From Klebsiella electrica (GTDB lineage: Bacteria; Pseudomonadota; Gammaproteobacteria; Enterobacterales; Enterobacteriaceae): DNA of 64,000 nucleotides. Position 1 is the first letter of the stretch; each line of letters starts with the position of its first letter. The position numbers and the translations under genes were made by a program. This document shows positions 12,988 through 24,494 of this stretch, in pieces. A model generated the notes under the pieces. It ran no database searches. It saw only the letters and a program-made list of their open reading frames with translations, and was not told where the DNA came from. The stretch lies in NCBI RefSeq assembly GCF_006711645.1, contig NZ_CP041247.1:1-64000 (forward strand), read 5' to 3'.

Positions 12988-13056
12988 ATGAAAGCGATCA
13001 CGGATCGCAACGCCATCGCATGTTGTCGGGCGAGTAAATTCCTATTCTCGCTGTAG
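12988..13056 (+). CDS. Possible 22-codon leader peptide before the agl operon
   Basis: An ATG at 12988 opens a 22-residue frame (begins MKAITDRNAIACC, ends KFLFSL) stopping at 13054-13056, 60 bases before the PTS gene. Upstream GGCGGAA is a weak ribosome site 10 bases away. The frame contains a small hairpin, GCGATC/GATCGC at 12994-13008. It may be a leader peptide or chance; I do not recognise it. Confidence 0.25.
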   Translation: MKAITDRNAIACCRASKFLFSL

Positions 13057-13116
13057 GCCGATACTCATGACAAATAAGGCCTCTTACCCTACTGGTTGTT
13101 AAATGAGGATTTTAAA

Positions 13117-16058
<2,942 letters not shown>

Positions 16059-16070
16059 TCCTCACCTTAG

Positions 16071-16097
16071 CCGGCATCCATCGGGTGCCGGTTCTTT
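16071..16097 (+). terminator. Terminator of the aglAB operon
   Basis: CCGGCATCC at 16071-16079 pairs with GGGTGCCGG at 16083-16091 (one wobble) around ATC, followed by TTCTTT, 13 bases after the aglB stop. Confidence 0.8.
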
Positions 16098-16166
16098 CGC
16101 TGCTCCCCTGTTCGTCACAAATTACGCTATGCTGAAGCCTGTCCGCGCTACGAACAAGGAACCCTG

Positions 16167-16514
16167 ATGAAAATTTCCCGCGTCGGCGAAGCGCCGGATT
16201 ACCGCTTCTCGCTGGCCAACGAACGCACTTTTCTGGCGTGGATCCGCACGGCATTAGGCTTTCTTGCCGCCGGGGTCGGCTTAGATCAGCTGGCGCCGGA
16301 TTTTGCCACGCCGCTGATTCGCGAAGTGCTGGCGCTGCTGCTGTGTTTGTTTGCCGGCGGCCTGGCGATTTATGGCTACCTGCGCTGGCTGAGTAACGAA
16401 AAAGCGATGCGCCTGAAGCAGGATCTGCCCTACACCAGAACGCTGCTGGCGATCAGTCTGTTGCTGATGATGGTGGTGGTAGTGGTGATAGGCCTGGTTC
16501 TGTATGGCGGATAA
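16167..16514 (+). CDS. yidH: YidH inner-membrane protein (DUF202)
   Basis: Small DUF202 membrane protein of unknown function, 115 residues, nearly identical to E. coli YidH. It begins MKISRVGEAPDYRFSLANER, has the conserved RTFLAWIRTALGF motif typical of DUF202, and three hydrophobic segments. The last bases overlap the start of yidG by 11, indicating coupled translation. Confidence 0.93.
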   Translation: MKISRVGEAPDYRFSLANERTFLAWIRTALGFLAAGVGLDQLAPDFATPLIREVLALLLCLFAGGLAIYGYLRWLSNEKAMRLKQDLPYTRTLLAISLLLMMVVVVVIGLVLYGG

Positions 16515-16866
16515 GCGCCGGGCGCGGCGGGAAAGCGATCCGGGATTGCAGCCGGAACGGACATCGCTGGCCTGGTTTCGCACGTTGCTGGGCTATGCGG
16601 CACTGATGGCGCTGGCGATTAAACATAACTGGCATCGCGCGGGGGCGCTGTTCTGGCTATCGATTGGCGTCCTGGCGATAGTGGTTATTGTGCTCTGGGG
16701 CTACACGCGGCGCCGTAAGCTGATGGATGTGGACGAGAGTGATTTTGTTCAGCCGCAGGCGATACGTGACAAGTTTTTCATTGCCGTCGCCGTCCTTTCG
16801 CTGTCGCTGATGTTTGCGGCCACGCACCTGCGGCAGATAGCGTTATTTCTGCAGAGTGTGACATAA
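16504..16866 (+). CDS. yidG: YidG inner-membrane protein (DUF202)
   Basis: Second DUF202 membrane protein of the pair, 120 residues, matching E. coli YidG. The DUF202 signature QPERTSLAWFRTLLGY is near the N-terminus, followed by three hydrophobic segments. The start at 16504 lies inside yidH. The pair is presumably one complex or at least one transcript; function is not known. Confidence 0.93.
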   Translation: MADKRRARRESDPGLQPERTSLAWFRTLLGYAALMALAIKHNWHRAGALFWLSIGVLAIVVIVLWGYTRRRKLMDVDESDFVQPQAIRDKFFIAVAVLSLSLMFAATHLRQIALFLQSVT

Positions 16867-16913
16867 CGGAAAGTGGGCCCAGCGGCGTATCCCCCGCCCC
16901 TGAGCCCGTGGTA

Positions 16914-18242
16914 TTAACGCCCTTTCGCCAGGTACTGCGCCATCTCTTCTTCCGGCACCATGCCGCCGCCGGTCGCCCAGACCAGATGCGTGGCGTTGTC
17001 CATCTGGCGGGTTGTGAAGCCGTGCATCTGCTGATATGTCTCGCTGGCGCAAACGCGCTGCGGTCCGGCCATCCCGGCCAGCGCGGACGGCTCCAGGCGG
17101 ATATTTTCCGCTTGCGCCAGCCAGCCCAGCATGTCGTACATCGTCTGGTCGCTGAGGGTATAGAAACCATCCAGCAGACGCGCCATAGCCCTGCCGACAA
17201 ACCCGGAAGCGCGACCAACGGCCAGGCCGTCGGCGGCAGTGAGATTATCAATACCCAGATCCTGGACCGAAATTTCATCATGCAGGCCGGTATGGACGCC
17301 GAGCAACATGCAAGGAGAGTGCGTGGGTTCAGCGAAGAAACAGTGTACATGGTCGCCGAAAGCCAGCTTCAGACCAAACGCGACCCCGCCAGGACCGCCG
17401 CCGACGCCGCACGGCAGATAGACAAACAGCGGATGGTCGGCATCGACCACGCGTCCCTGGTGGGCAAACTGCGCTTTCAGGCGCTCGCCTGCGACGGCGT
17501 AGCCGAGGAACAGCGTGCGTGAGTTCTCATCATCGATAAAGAAGCAGTTGGGGTCCGCTTCGGCGGCTTTACGCCCCTGTTCGACCGCGACGCCGTAATC
17601 CTGTTCGTATTCAACCACCGTTACGCCGTGGCTGCGCAGCTTCGCTTTTTTCCATGCCCGGGCATCGGCAGACATATGCACGGTGACGTTAAAACCGATA
17701 CATGCGCTCATGATGCCAATCGACATCCCCAGGTTGCCGGTGGAACCGACGGCGATGCTGTACTGGCTAAAGAACTGCTTAAATTCCGGGGTCAGCAGCT
17801 TGCGATAGTCATCTTCGGTGGCAAGTAACCCCGCTTCCAGCGCCAGCTTTTCGGCGTGGGTCAGCACCTCGTAAATACCGCCGCGGGCCTTGATGGAGCC
17901 GGAAATCGGCAGATGACTGTCTTTTTTCAGCAGCAGATCGCCGTAAATGGGCTGGATAAAAGCCTGCTCCAGCCGTGCTTTCATTGCCGGGATAGCGACC
18001 AGCCCGGATTCAATAATCCCCCCGGTGGCGGCGGTTTCCGGGAATGCCTGCGCCAGATACGGCGCAAAACGCTCAAGGCGGGCGCGGGCCTCCTGAACAT
18101 CGTCAGCCGTCAGGCCAACGTAGGGTAAACCTTCCGCCAGCGAAGTGGTTGCCGGGTTAAACCAGGTGGTTTCTTTCAGGGCAACCAGATCCTTCAGCAG
18201 AGGGAACCGGGCAAGTAAAGTGGTCATGTCAGCGTTTTTCAT
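16914..18242 (-). CDS. dsdA: D-serine dehydratase DsdA
   Basis: PLP enzyme that deaminates D-serine to pyruvate and ammonia, detoxifying D-serine and letting it serve as carbon or nitrogen source. The 442-residue protein shows the PLP lysine in SGSIKARGG (Lys118), the phosphate-binding glycine-rich loop [11 protein letters not shown] and the [13 protein letters not shown] block, and is close to E. coli DsdA. It follows dsdX by 17 bases on the same strand, the conserved dsdXA operon under the divergent activator dsdC. Confidence 0.96.
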   Translation of the reverse strand: MKNADMTTLLARFPLLKDLVALKETTWFNPATTSLAEGLPYVGLTADDVQEARARLERFAPYLAQAFPETAATGGIIESGLVAIPAMKARLEQAFIQPIYGDLLLKKDSHLPISGSIKARGGIYEVLTHAEKLALEAGLLATEDDYRKLLTPEFKQFFSQYSIAVGSTGNLGMSIGIMSACIGFNVTVHMSADARAWKKAKLRSHGVTVVEYEQDYGVAVEQGRKAAEADPNCFFIDDENSRTLFLGYAVAGERLKAQFAHQGRVVDADHPLFVYLPCGVGGGPGGVAFGLKLAFGDHVHCFFAEPTHSPCMLLGVHTGLHDEISVQDLGIDNLTAADGLAVGRASGFVGRAMARLLDGFYTLSDQTMYDMLGWLAQAENIRLEPSALAGMAGPQRVCASETYQQMHGFTTRQMDNATHLVWATGGGMVPEEEMAQYLAKGR

Positions 18243-18259
18243 ATTACGTCTCTTTGCGC

Positions 18260-19597
18260 TCAGATGATGAAAGAAAGCAGGAACGTGCAGGCTAGTGCAA
18301 GTAAGGATGCGATAAATGTAGCGGTTGTATAGTATTTGAACGTCTCGCTCAGGCTCGCACCGCAGTATTGTTTAACCAGCCAGAACAGGGAATCGGTAAC
18401 GATCGTGCAGCCAATTGCGCCGGAACCAATGGCAATGGCGATGATCTCCGGGCTAACGCTAGGGTAGAGCGGCAGCATCGGCGCCACGATGGCCGTAGCC
18501 CCCATCATGGCGACGGTGGCAGAACCGACCGCCGCATGCAGAATCAGCGCCACCAGCCAGGCCAGCAGAATCGGGTGCATATGCATGCCGGACAGAATCA
18601 CCGCCAGTGAATCGGCCAGGCCGCTGGTTTTCAGGACCGCGTTGAACGCGCCGCCTGCGCCGATAATCAGCAGGATATTGGCAATGGAGCCAAAGCCCTT
18701 TTCGGTATGGCTCAGCAGCGTAGCCATCCCCATATTCTGCCGGATGCCGAGGACGTAGTAGGCCACGAAGACGGCGATAAACATGGCGGTAATCGGGTTG
18801 CCGATAAACTCCAGCAACATATACAGCGTGCCGGTTTTAGCCATATTCAGCTCGGCAACGGTTTTTACCAGCATCAGCGCGATCGGCAGCAAAATGGTCA
18901 GTAGCGTAGCGCCGAGCGACGGCAGTGTCTCTTCTTGACGAACTTCCAGATTGGCAAACTCAACAGGAACCGCTTTGAACGGCAGGCGGTTGCCCAGCAG
19001 CTTCAGGAACAGCGGGCCGCCAACCAGCGAGGCCATCAACCCAACCAGCAAACCGTAGACAATCACGCTACCGATATCGGCGCCCAGCTTATTGGCGACG
19101 AACAGCGCGGCCGGGTGCGGCGGGACGACGCAGTGCACGGCCATTAACGCGGTGCACAGCGGAATCGCCAGCTTCAGCAGGGAGGTATGGGTCTTTTTAG
19201 CGATGGAAAAGGCCAGCGGGATCAGCAGCACCACGCCGACTTCGACAAACAGCGTAATCCCGCAAATCAGGCCAACCAGCACCATGATCACATCGACCGA
19301 CAGCCAGCGGCAGCGCTGAAGCGTCAGGCCGATACGTTCGGCGGCGCCTGAGATCTCCATCATTTTGCCAAGAATGGTGCCGAGGCCGATCACCGCCGCC
19401 AGGAAACCGAGGGTTCCACCGATGCCATTTTCAATGGCGTTGACCATGTCCAGCGGGCTCATCCCCATCATAGCGCCGACGAAGAAACTGGCTAACAGCA
19501 GCGCCAGAAAGGGGTGAAATTTCAGTTTTACGATAGTCAAAACAATCAACACAATGCTGATTAATAACGTGCTCACAACCCAAATCTGAGACTCCAT
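18260..19597 (-). CDS. dsdX: D-serine transporter DsdX
   Basis: Inner-membrane permease of the GntP family that imports D-serine. From the ATG at 19597 ([12 protein letters not shown]) it has 445 residues, the same as E. coli DsdX, and follows a GAGG ribosome site; the frame extends 17 codons upstream without conservation. Many hydrophobic segments and the family motifs [17 protein letters not shown] and [13 protein letters not shown] are present. It is the first gene of dsdXA. Confidence 0.95.
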   Translation of the reverse strand: MESQIWVVSTLLISIVLIVLTIVKLKFHPFLALLLASFFVGAMMGMSPLDMVNAIENGIGGTLGFLAAVIGLGTILGKMMEISGAAERIGLTLQRCRWLSVDVIMVLVGLICGITLFVEVGVVLLIPLAFSIAKKTHTSLLKLAIPLCTALMAVHCVVPPHPAALFVANKLGADIGSVIVYGLLVGLMASLVGGPLFLKLLGNRLPFKAVPVEFANLEVRQEETLPSLGATLLTILLPIALMLVKTVAELNMAKTGTLYMLLEFIGNPITAMFIAVFVAYYVLGIRQNMGMATLLSHTEKGFGSIANILLIIGAGGAFNAVLKTSGLADSLAVILSGMHMHPILLAWLVALILHAAVGSATVAMMGATAIVAPMLPLYPSVSPEIIAIAIGSGAIGCTIVTDSLFWLVKQYCGASLSETFKYYTTATFIASLLALACTFLLSFII

Positions 19598-19822
19598 ACC
19601 CCACCTCACCCGTGAATTAGATGGGGTCATTGAACAGAAAAACGGCACCGGCTGACAAACGATATAAATAGCGCTTCAGATGAATTAGATTGAATCAAAG
19701 TGGTGATTAATGTCTAAAATTGTCTTTTATTTGCGCCATGAGTCACTTTTTTTCATCTTTAAACCCACGCAGGGCAACCATTTTTCTTACAATCAGCGCT
19801 AAACAATCAGGGGAATCGAACG

Positions 19823-20749
19823 ATGGATGTCGCTAAAGAGATAGGTAACCGGCTGCTCAACGGCTGGCAACTGTCAAAGCTGTATACCTTTGAGGTCGCT
19901 GCGCGCCATGAATCTTTCGCCCTGGCGGCGGAAGAGCTATCGCTGACTCCCAGCGCAGTGAGCCACCGGATGAATCAGCTGGAGGAAGAGCTGGGTATTC
20001 AGCTCTTTGTGCGCTCTCATCGGAAAGTGGAGTTAACCCATGAGGGGCGGCGGGTGTTCTGGGCGCTGAAATCTTCGCTGGACAGTCTGAACCAGGAGAT
20101 TCTGGATATCAAAAATCAGGAACTGTCAGGCACGCTGACCGTCTACTCACGCCCGTCGATAGCCCAGTGCTGGCTGGTACCGGCGCTCGGCGACTTTACC
20201 CGCCGCTATCCGTCGATATCGCTTACCGTCCTCACCGGCAACGATAATGTGAATATGCAGCGGGCGGGCATCGATCTGGCGCTCTATTTCGACGATCTGC
20301 CTTCATCACAATTAACCCACCATTATCTGATGGATGAAGCGATCGTACCGGTTTGCACGGCGGACTATGCCCGGCAGCATCAGCTCCAGCAAAACCCCGA
20401 TAATCTGCAGCATTGCACCCTGCTGCACGATCGCCAGGCCTGGAGCAATGATTCCGGCACCGACGAATGGTTTAGCTGGGCGCAGCACTTTGGGGTTAAT
20501 TTGCCGCAATCGTCGGGCATTGGCTTCGATCGTTCAGATTTGGCGGTGATTGCCGCGATGAACCATGTTGGCGTGGCGATGGGGCGTAAACGGCTGGTAC
20601 AAAAGCGCCTGGCGAGCGGAGAACTGATTGCGCCCTTTGGCGAGATGACGTTGAAATGCCACCAGCACTACTATGTGACGACGTTAGCGGGGCGCCAGTG
20701 GCCGAAAATCGACGCGTTTATTCACTGGCTGCAAAGCCTGGTGCGCTGA
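19823..20749 (+). CDS. dsdC: DsdC, LysR-family activator of dsdXA
   Basis: LysR-type regulator that activates dsdXA in response to D-serine. It is 308 residues, with a winged helix at the N-terminus (FEVAARHESFALAAEELSLTP, then SAVSHRMNQLEEELGIQLF) and a C-terminal periplasmic-binding-like effector domain. Divergent from dsdX over a 225-base region, as in E. coli. The N-terminal ~20-residue extension before the helix (MDVAKEIGNRLLNGWQLSKL) is typical of DsdC. Confidence 0.94.
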   Translation: MDVAKEIGNRLLNGWQLSKLYTFEVAARHESFALAAEELSLTPSAVSHRMNQLEEELGIQLFVRSHRKVELTHEGRRVFWALKSSLDSLNQEILDIKNQELSGTLTVYSRPSIAQCWLVPALGDFTRRYPSISLTVLTGNDNVNMQRAGIDLALYFDDLPSSQLTHHYLMDEAIVPVCTADYARQHQLQQNPDNLQHCTLLHDRQAWSNDSGTDEWFSWAQHFGVNLPQSSGIGFDRSDLAVIAAMNHVGVAMGRKRLVQKRLASGELIAPFGEMTLKCHQHYYVTTLAGRQWPKIDAFIHWLQSLVR

Positions 20750-20750
20750 G

Positions 20751-20825
20751 ACCCCCGGTTGCGCTACGCTAACCGGGGCTACGGACGGTAGCCCGGTAAG
20801 GCAGATATGCCGCCATCCGGGGAAG
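20751..20825. repeat. REP/BIME element between dsdC and emrD
   Basis: Two adjacent REP-like units lie in the convergent gap. CCCCGGTT at 20753-20760 pairs with AACCGGGG at 20771-20778. A second unit, starting GCCCGGTAAGGC at 20791 and ending GCCGCCATCCGGGG near 20822, has the form typical of enterobacterial REPs. It may stabilise or terminate both transcripts. Confidence 0.75.
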
Positions 20826-20835
20826 ACGCCGGGCG

Positions 20836-22020
20836 CTAAACCGGCTGCTGGTGGCGGCTGAAACGCGAAGCCAGCGGCAGCCAGCACAGCAGAATCAGCA
20901 GGCCCATGAGCATCATCAATAACCCGAGGCTGCTTTGACCGGTCTGCGGCATCAGCGCCGAGAGCCAGGCCAGGACGCCGGAGCCGATGTTTTGCAGGCC
21001 GCCCACCAGCGCGCCTGCCGTGCCGGCAAGGAACGGGAAGGGTTCCATCGCGCCGCTGGTCGCCAGCGGGAACAGCATGCCGGCGCCAAAGAAAAACAGT
21101 GCCGCGGGCACCAGCAGCGTCCAGACGGTCATCACGCCCATCAGGCCTGGGATCCACATCATGATGCCCGCCAGCAGGCAGCAAATCACCGATTGCCACA
21201 TCAGGGTTGAGAAGCGTTTATGCGGGCGTCCGGCAAACCAGGCACCGAAAAAAGCCGCCGGGATGGGCAGAATAAACAGAATACTCACCGCCATGCTGCT
21301 TAGATCAAGCACGGCGCCCATCAGCACGCCGGAACAGGCTTCGAATACGGCGATTCCGGCGAGGCCGCCAATCAGCATCAGCAGATAGCAGTTGAACGCG
21401 GTATTGCCGAAAAGCGTTTTGTAACTGGTCGCCAGCCGGGAGCGCGGTGCGCCAGCCGGACGGGTTTCTGGCATCCAGCGCACCATGCTAAAGGTCACGC
21501 CCGCGCACAAAATCAGCAGGAAGGCGTAGCATGCTCGCCAGCTCCACAGCGTATTGAGGATACCGCCAAGCAGCGGCGCCAGCAGCGGGCTGACCAAAAT
21601 GCCCATATTTAACAGGCTGTTGGCATGTCTGAGCTGGGAGCCTTCATACAGATCGCGCGGCAGCGTGCGCGCCATGACTCCGCCGACGCCGGTTCCCATG
21701 CCCTGGATGGCGCTGGCGATAATCAGCACCGTCAGGCTGTGGGTGGTGATAGCCACCAGCGTCGCCAGCATAAAGATAGACATCCCGATGAGGATCACCG
21801 GCCGTCTTCCGGTGCGGTCGGACAGCGGGCCATAAAAGAGCTGAGAGACGCCATAGGTCAGCAAATAAGCCGCCATGACGCTCTGCACGGCCCCTTCGCG
21901 GGCGTTTAGCGAAATAGCCATATCGGCGATCGCCGGGATATAAATGGTCTGCGCCATCTGGCCGACGGCCACCAGCAGTACCAGCATCAACAACAAAGTG
22001 AAGTTCTTATGCCGTTTCAT
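20836..22020 (-). CDS. emrD: Multidrug MFS transporter EmrD
   Basis: Twelve-helix drug:proton antiporter of the major facilitator superfamily. Starting at ATG 22020 (MKRHKNFTLLLML) it has 394 residues, as in E. coli EmrD; the open frame extends a further 70 codons but that part is not conserved. The MFS motif GPLSDRTGRRPVILIG lies between helices 2 and 3. The gene order emrD-...-tisB-ilvB is that of E. coli, with two genes interposed here. Confidence 0.93.
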   Translation of the reverse strand: MKRHKNFTLLLMLVLLVAVGQMAQTIYIPAIADMAISLNAREGAVQSVMAAYLLTYGVSQLFYGPLSDRTGRRPVILIGMSIFMLATLVAITTHSLTVLIIASAIQGMGTGVGGVMARTLPRDLYEGSQLRHANSLLNMGILVSPLLAPLLGGILNTLWSWRACYAFLLILCAGVTFSMVRWMPETRPAGAPRSRLATSYKTLFGNTAFNCYLLMLIGGLAGIAVFEACSGVLMGAVLDLSSMAVSILFILPIPAAFFGAWFAGRPHKRFSTLMWQSVICCLLAGIMMWIPGLMGVMTVWTLLVPAALFFFGAGMLFPLATSGAMEPFPFLAGTAGALVGGLQNIGSGVLAWLSALMPQTGQSSLGLLMMLMGLLILLCWLPLASRFSRHQQPV

Positions 22021-22195
22021 GTCGATGAATACTTCGTGATTAGATATAAATAAAGAGTATGTGACTGGAACATCCCGTAAACGATGGAGGAATCTACCAC
22101 ATAAAAATGACAGCACAACTATATGGCGATGACTGGAGAGGAATTTCAGGCAGGTTTTGTAAACAATAATCGGCAACAAATGTTGCCATTCTGCG

Positions 22196-23029
22196 TCAGG
22201 ACAGACGCAGCAGGATAGCCCCCGCCGCAATGCCGCAGGCGGCGACGATTCGCAGGGCGATAAGCTTCTCTTTGAGCAGCACGAACGCGATGACGGCGCC
22301 GAATAAAATCGAGGTTTCTCGCAGCGCGGCCACCACCGCCAGCGGCGCCTGGGTCATCGCCCACAGCGCCAGACCGTATGATCCCATGGTACTCAGGCCG
22401 CCGATCGCGCCTTTTTTCCAGTGCTGACGCAGGTAGCGGCTGGCTTGCTGGCGACGAGCGACCATCGACCAGCTCAGCAGGCAGCAGCCGTTCATCAAAA
22501 AGGACCACAGCGTGTAGCCCAGCGCCGTATCCGACAACCGCACGCCGGTACCATCAACCAACGTATAGCCGGCGATAAAACAGGCGTTGATCAGTGCGAG
22601 GGTGATGCCGTAGCCGGAGCGAGTCCGGCCGTTGCAGGCCATGGCGAGGATCGCCAGACAGATTACGCCAATCCCCGTCCATGCCAGCGGCGACAGCGTG
22701 TCGCCGAGGAACGCGACGCTAATCACCGCCACCAGCAGCGGCGCGGTGCCGCGCATCAATGGATAGGTCTGGCTCATGTCGGAGACCTGGTAGGTTTTGG
22801 CGACCAGAACGGTGTATACCACCTGCAATGCGCTGGAAAGCGCCAGATACGGCACGCTGGCCAGGGAGGGCTGCGGTGCGAAAGGCAAGGCCGCGAGGGC
22901 GATAAGCGCGGCAGAGCCGCTCACGCCAATCGCCGCGTACAGCTTATCTCCACTTGCTTTGACGATAGCATTCCAGCTGGCATGCAGCAGAGCGGCGAAC
23001 AGCAGAACGCAGAAAACGGTTATCGTCAT
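22196..23029 (-). CDS. EamA-family (DMT) transporter
   Basis: Inner-membrane protein of 277 residues with two EamA repeats (about 1-130 and 140-277) and roughly ten hydrophobic segments. Motifs typical of the drug/metabolite transporter superfamily are visible (YPLMRGTAPLLVAVISV in the first repeat; LRETSILFGAVIAFVLLKEK in the second). It probably exports a metabolite; no substrate can be given. It is absent at this place in E. coli and lies on the same strand as emrD, 175 bases upstream of it. Confidence 0.75.
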   Translation of the reverse strand: MTITVFCVLLFAALLHASWNAIVKASGDKLYAAIGVSGSAALIALAALPFAPQPSLASVPYLALSSALQVVYTVLVAKTYQVSDMSQTYPLMRGTAPLLVAVISVAFLGDTLSPLAWTGIGVICLAILAMACNGRTRSGYGITLALINACFIAGYTLVDGTGVRLSDTALGYTLWSFLMNGCCLLSWSMVARRQQASRYLRQHWKKGAIGGLSTMGSYGLALWAMTQAPLAVVAALRETSILFGAVIAFVLLKEKLIALRIVAACGIAAGAILLRLS

Positions 23030-23098
23030 GGCAGGTGTGCGGGTGAGTGAGCGGGTCCTGGCACTGTAACACGGGGGTTTTCACCCGACCAGCCGCGC

Positions 23099-23545
23099 TT
23101 AAAGCGAGCAGAACAGGCGATGAGTGACCCGCGGCTCATCATAAACCGGGCGAAACCCAAGCGATTCATAAAACGGCCACGCCGACGGCGGCGCGTGCGT
23201 GTTGAGAAAATCAAACCAGGTGCCGGAGTGGGTGATGACCGCCACCAGCAGTTGCTGGCCGATATTCTGCCGCCGGAAGGCGTCGCTGATATATAAATGG
23301 CGGATGCGCCCGGCTCGCAGCTGCGGGCTGAAGGGGTCAATATTCAGCCCGCAAACCCCCACCAGCTGCCCGGCGACAAAGGCGCCCAGCAGTTTTTCCC
23401 CAGGCGCGCTAAAGCGGTTTTTGCCGCTTTGCCAGTTCTCCGCCAGGCGGCGCAGCATATTGAAATGTTGGGCGAGACTTTCACTGCGCAAAGCAATAAA
23501 CCCGGGGTCGTCGGGCGTGGTGGCGGCAATCAACAGCGGTGGCAT
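23099..23545 (-). CDS. GNAT-family N-acetyltransferase
   Basis: Probable acetyl-CoA-dependent acetyltransferase of 148 residues. The GNAT fold is indicated by IRHLYISDAFRRQNIGQQLL (acetyl-CoA-binding loop, variant of the R/Q-x-x-G-x-G/A motif) and the C-terminal AWPFYESLGFRPV segment. Substrate unknown. The start ATG follows GGAGAAAATC, a good ribosome site. It lies between the EamA gene and tisB, not at the equivalent place in E. coli. Confidence 0.75.
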   Translation of the reverse strand: MPPLLIAATTPDDPGFIALRSESLAQHFNMLRRLAENWQSGKNRFSAPGEKLLGAFVAGQLVGVCGLNIDPFSPQLRAGRIRHLYISDAFRRQNIGQQLLVAVITHSGTWFDFLNTHAPPSAWPFYESLGFRPVYDEPRVTHRLFCSL

Positions 23546-23635
23546 GATTTTCTCCAGTAAGTCAGCACAAGGTTAATGGGAACCGCCTGTAGAGGGGCGG
23601 TGTCCCGCCCCTCCCAGGTGCGACTTGAACCTGAA

Positions 23636-23725
23636 TCAGCGTAGCTGTTTCAGGACGGCATCAAGCAGTTGCAACACGGCAACCATGAGTTTCAGGATAA
23701 GAACAACAATATCCACGGCACCCAT
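23636..23725 (-). CDS. tisB: TisB, SOS-induced membrane toxin peptide
   Basis: TisB is a 29-residue hydrophobic peptide that inserts in the inner membrane and lowers the proton motive force during the SOS response, promoting persistence. The sequence MGAVDIVVLILKLM...LQLLDAVLKQLR is nearly that of E. coli TisB, one amphipathic membrane helix. The start is ATG at 23725. The long 5' leader upstream holds a site matching istR (23847-23868) and a LexA box farther up, which fits the known control: LexA repression of transcription and IstR block of ribosome standby. Confidence 0.92.
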   Translation of the reverse strand: MGAVDIVVLILKLMVAVLQLLDAVLKQLR

Positions 23726-23846
23726 ACGCGTCTCCCCTGGTACAGGAGCACGACCGGCTGGCGTACCTTTCCGCCGCCTGTTGCCAGCCAGGATATACGC
23801 CGCCTGCCGGGACACGTTGCCGTGGCTGACAGGCATTAGCGTATTT

Positions 23847-23868
23847 GTTGACGTAACACAGTGTGCTC
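23847..23868 (-). promoter_or_regulatory. IstR target site in the tisB leader
   Basis: The plus-strand sequence here (starts GTTGACGTAACACAGTG) is nearly the same as the 5' end of istR at 24095-24116. The tisB mRNA is read from the minus strand, so it is complementary to IstR over about 22 bases with a few mismatches. This is the known standby-site interaction. Confidence 0.8.
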
Positions 23869-23980
23869 TCTCGGGGTTAAGGCGCTGACGGCACCACCCG
23901 TTTCAGCCAGGACTTTATTGCGCCGGTGATACATGCGGCCCCGAATGACACAATGCGTACGTTTTCAGTATAAACAAATA

Positions 23981-23996
23981 CTGTATATATAAACAG
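23981..23996. promoter_or_regulatory. LexA box of tisB/istR
   Basis: CTGTATATATAAACAG fits the LexA consensus CTGT-N8-ACAG exactly, and lies between tisB and istR, where it can control tisB leftward and the long IstR-2 form rightward. Confidence 0.9.
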
Positions 23997-24094
23997 TATT
24001 TTCTCGACAAAATGGCGCTCGCCATCCATACTCTACTTTGGCAAAAACCGGGGTGAAAATTGCGTGAACGTCTGCGCGCGCGTATACTTTCAGC

Positions 24095-24170
24095 GTTGAC
24101 GTAATACAGTGTACTTGCGGTTACCAGCCGTAAAATGCTGAGAAAAACCTCGCTCCGGCGGGGTTTTTTG
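24095..24170 (+). ncRNA. istR: Antitoxin small RNA IstR
   Basis: IstR-1 is a short constitutive RNA that pairs with the tisB leader and prevents its translation. The 5' part (GTTGACGTAATACAGTG from 24095) matches the E. coli RNA and its target at 23847-23868. The RNA ends in a terminator hairpin: CCTCGC and GCGGGG around a TCCG loop, followed by six T near 24165-24170. The exact 5' end is inferred by similarity. IstR-2 would start farther upstream near the LexA box. Confidence 0.88.
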
Positions 24171-24297
24171 TTTTTTCGACCGCTCAGAAATTGTGATCCT
24201 TCACACAAATCCTCGTGGATGAAAATAAATCCGTTGTTTAATCGCGGCAGCTGTGTTTGTATAAATTCAGTTAAATTTTCGACACAACAGGTCCCTA

Positions 24298-24393
24298 ATG
24301 AACGCTGCCACTCTGACTTCGACCCTACTAAAAACCGCGCCTGCCGCGGTGGTCGTCGTGTCTGTGGTGGTCGTCGTCGGCAACGCGCCGTAG
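24298..24393 (+). CDS. ivbL: ilvBN operon leader peptide IvbL
   Basis: 31-residue attenuator peptide with runs of valine codons (AAVVVVSVVVVVGNAP) and leucine codons (LTSTLLKT). Starvation for valine or leucine stalls the ribosome here and prevents formation of the downstream terminator, raising ilvBN transcription. It starts at ATG 24298 after ACAGG. One Arg of the E. coli peptide's valine tract is Ser here. Confidence 0.95.
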   Translation: MNAATLTSTLLKTAPAAVVVVSVVVVVGNAP

Positions 24394-24415
24394 GGTCCGG
24401 AACAACACGATTCCA

Positions 24416-24450
24416 AACCCCGCCGGCGCAAACCGGGCGGGGTTTTTTTT
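24416..24450 (+). terminator. ilvBN attenuator terminator
   Basis: AACCCCGCC at 24416-24424 pairs with GGCGGGGTT at 24436-24444, with eight T running from 24443 to 24450, 22 bases after the ivbL stop. This is the transcription attenuator. Confidence 0.93.
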
Positions 24451-24494
24451 CGACACTCGCCCGGTAAGTCGGCTCAAAATAAAAGGACTGGAGC

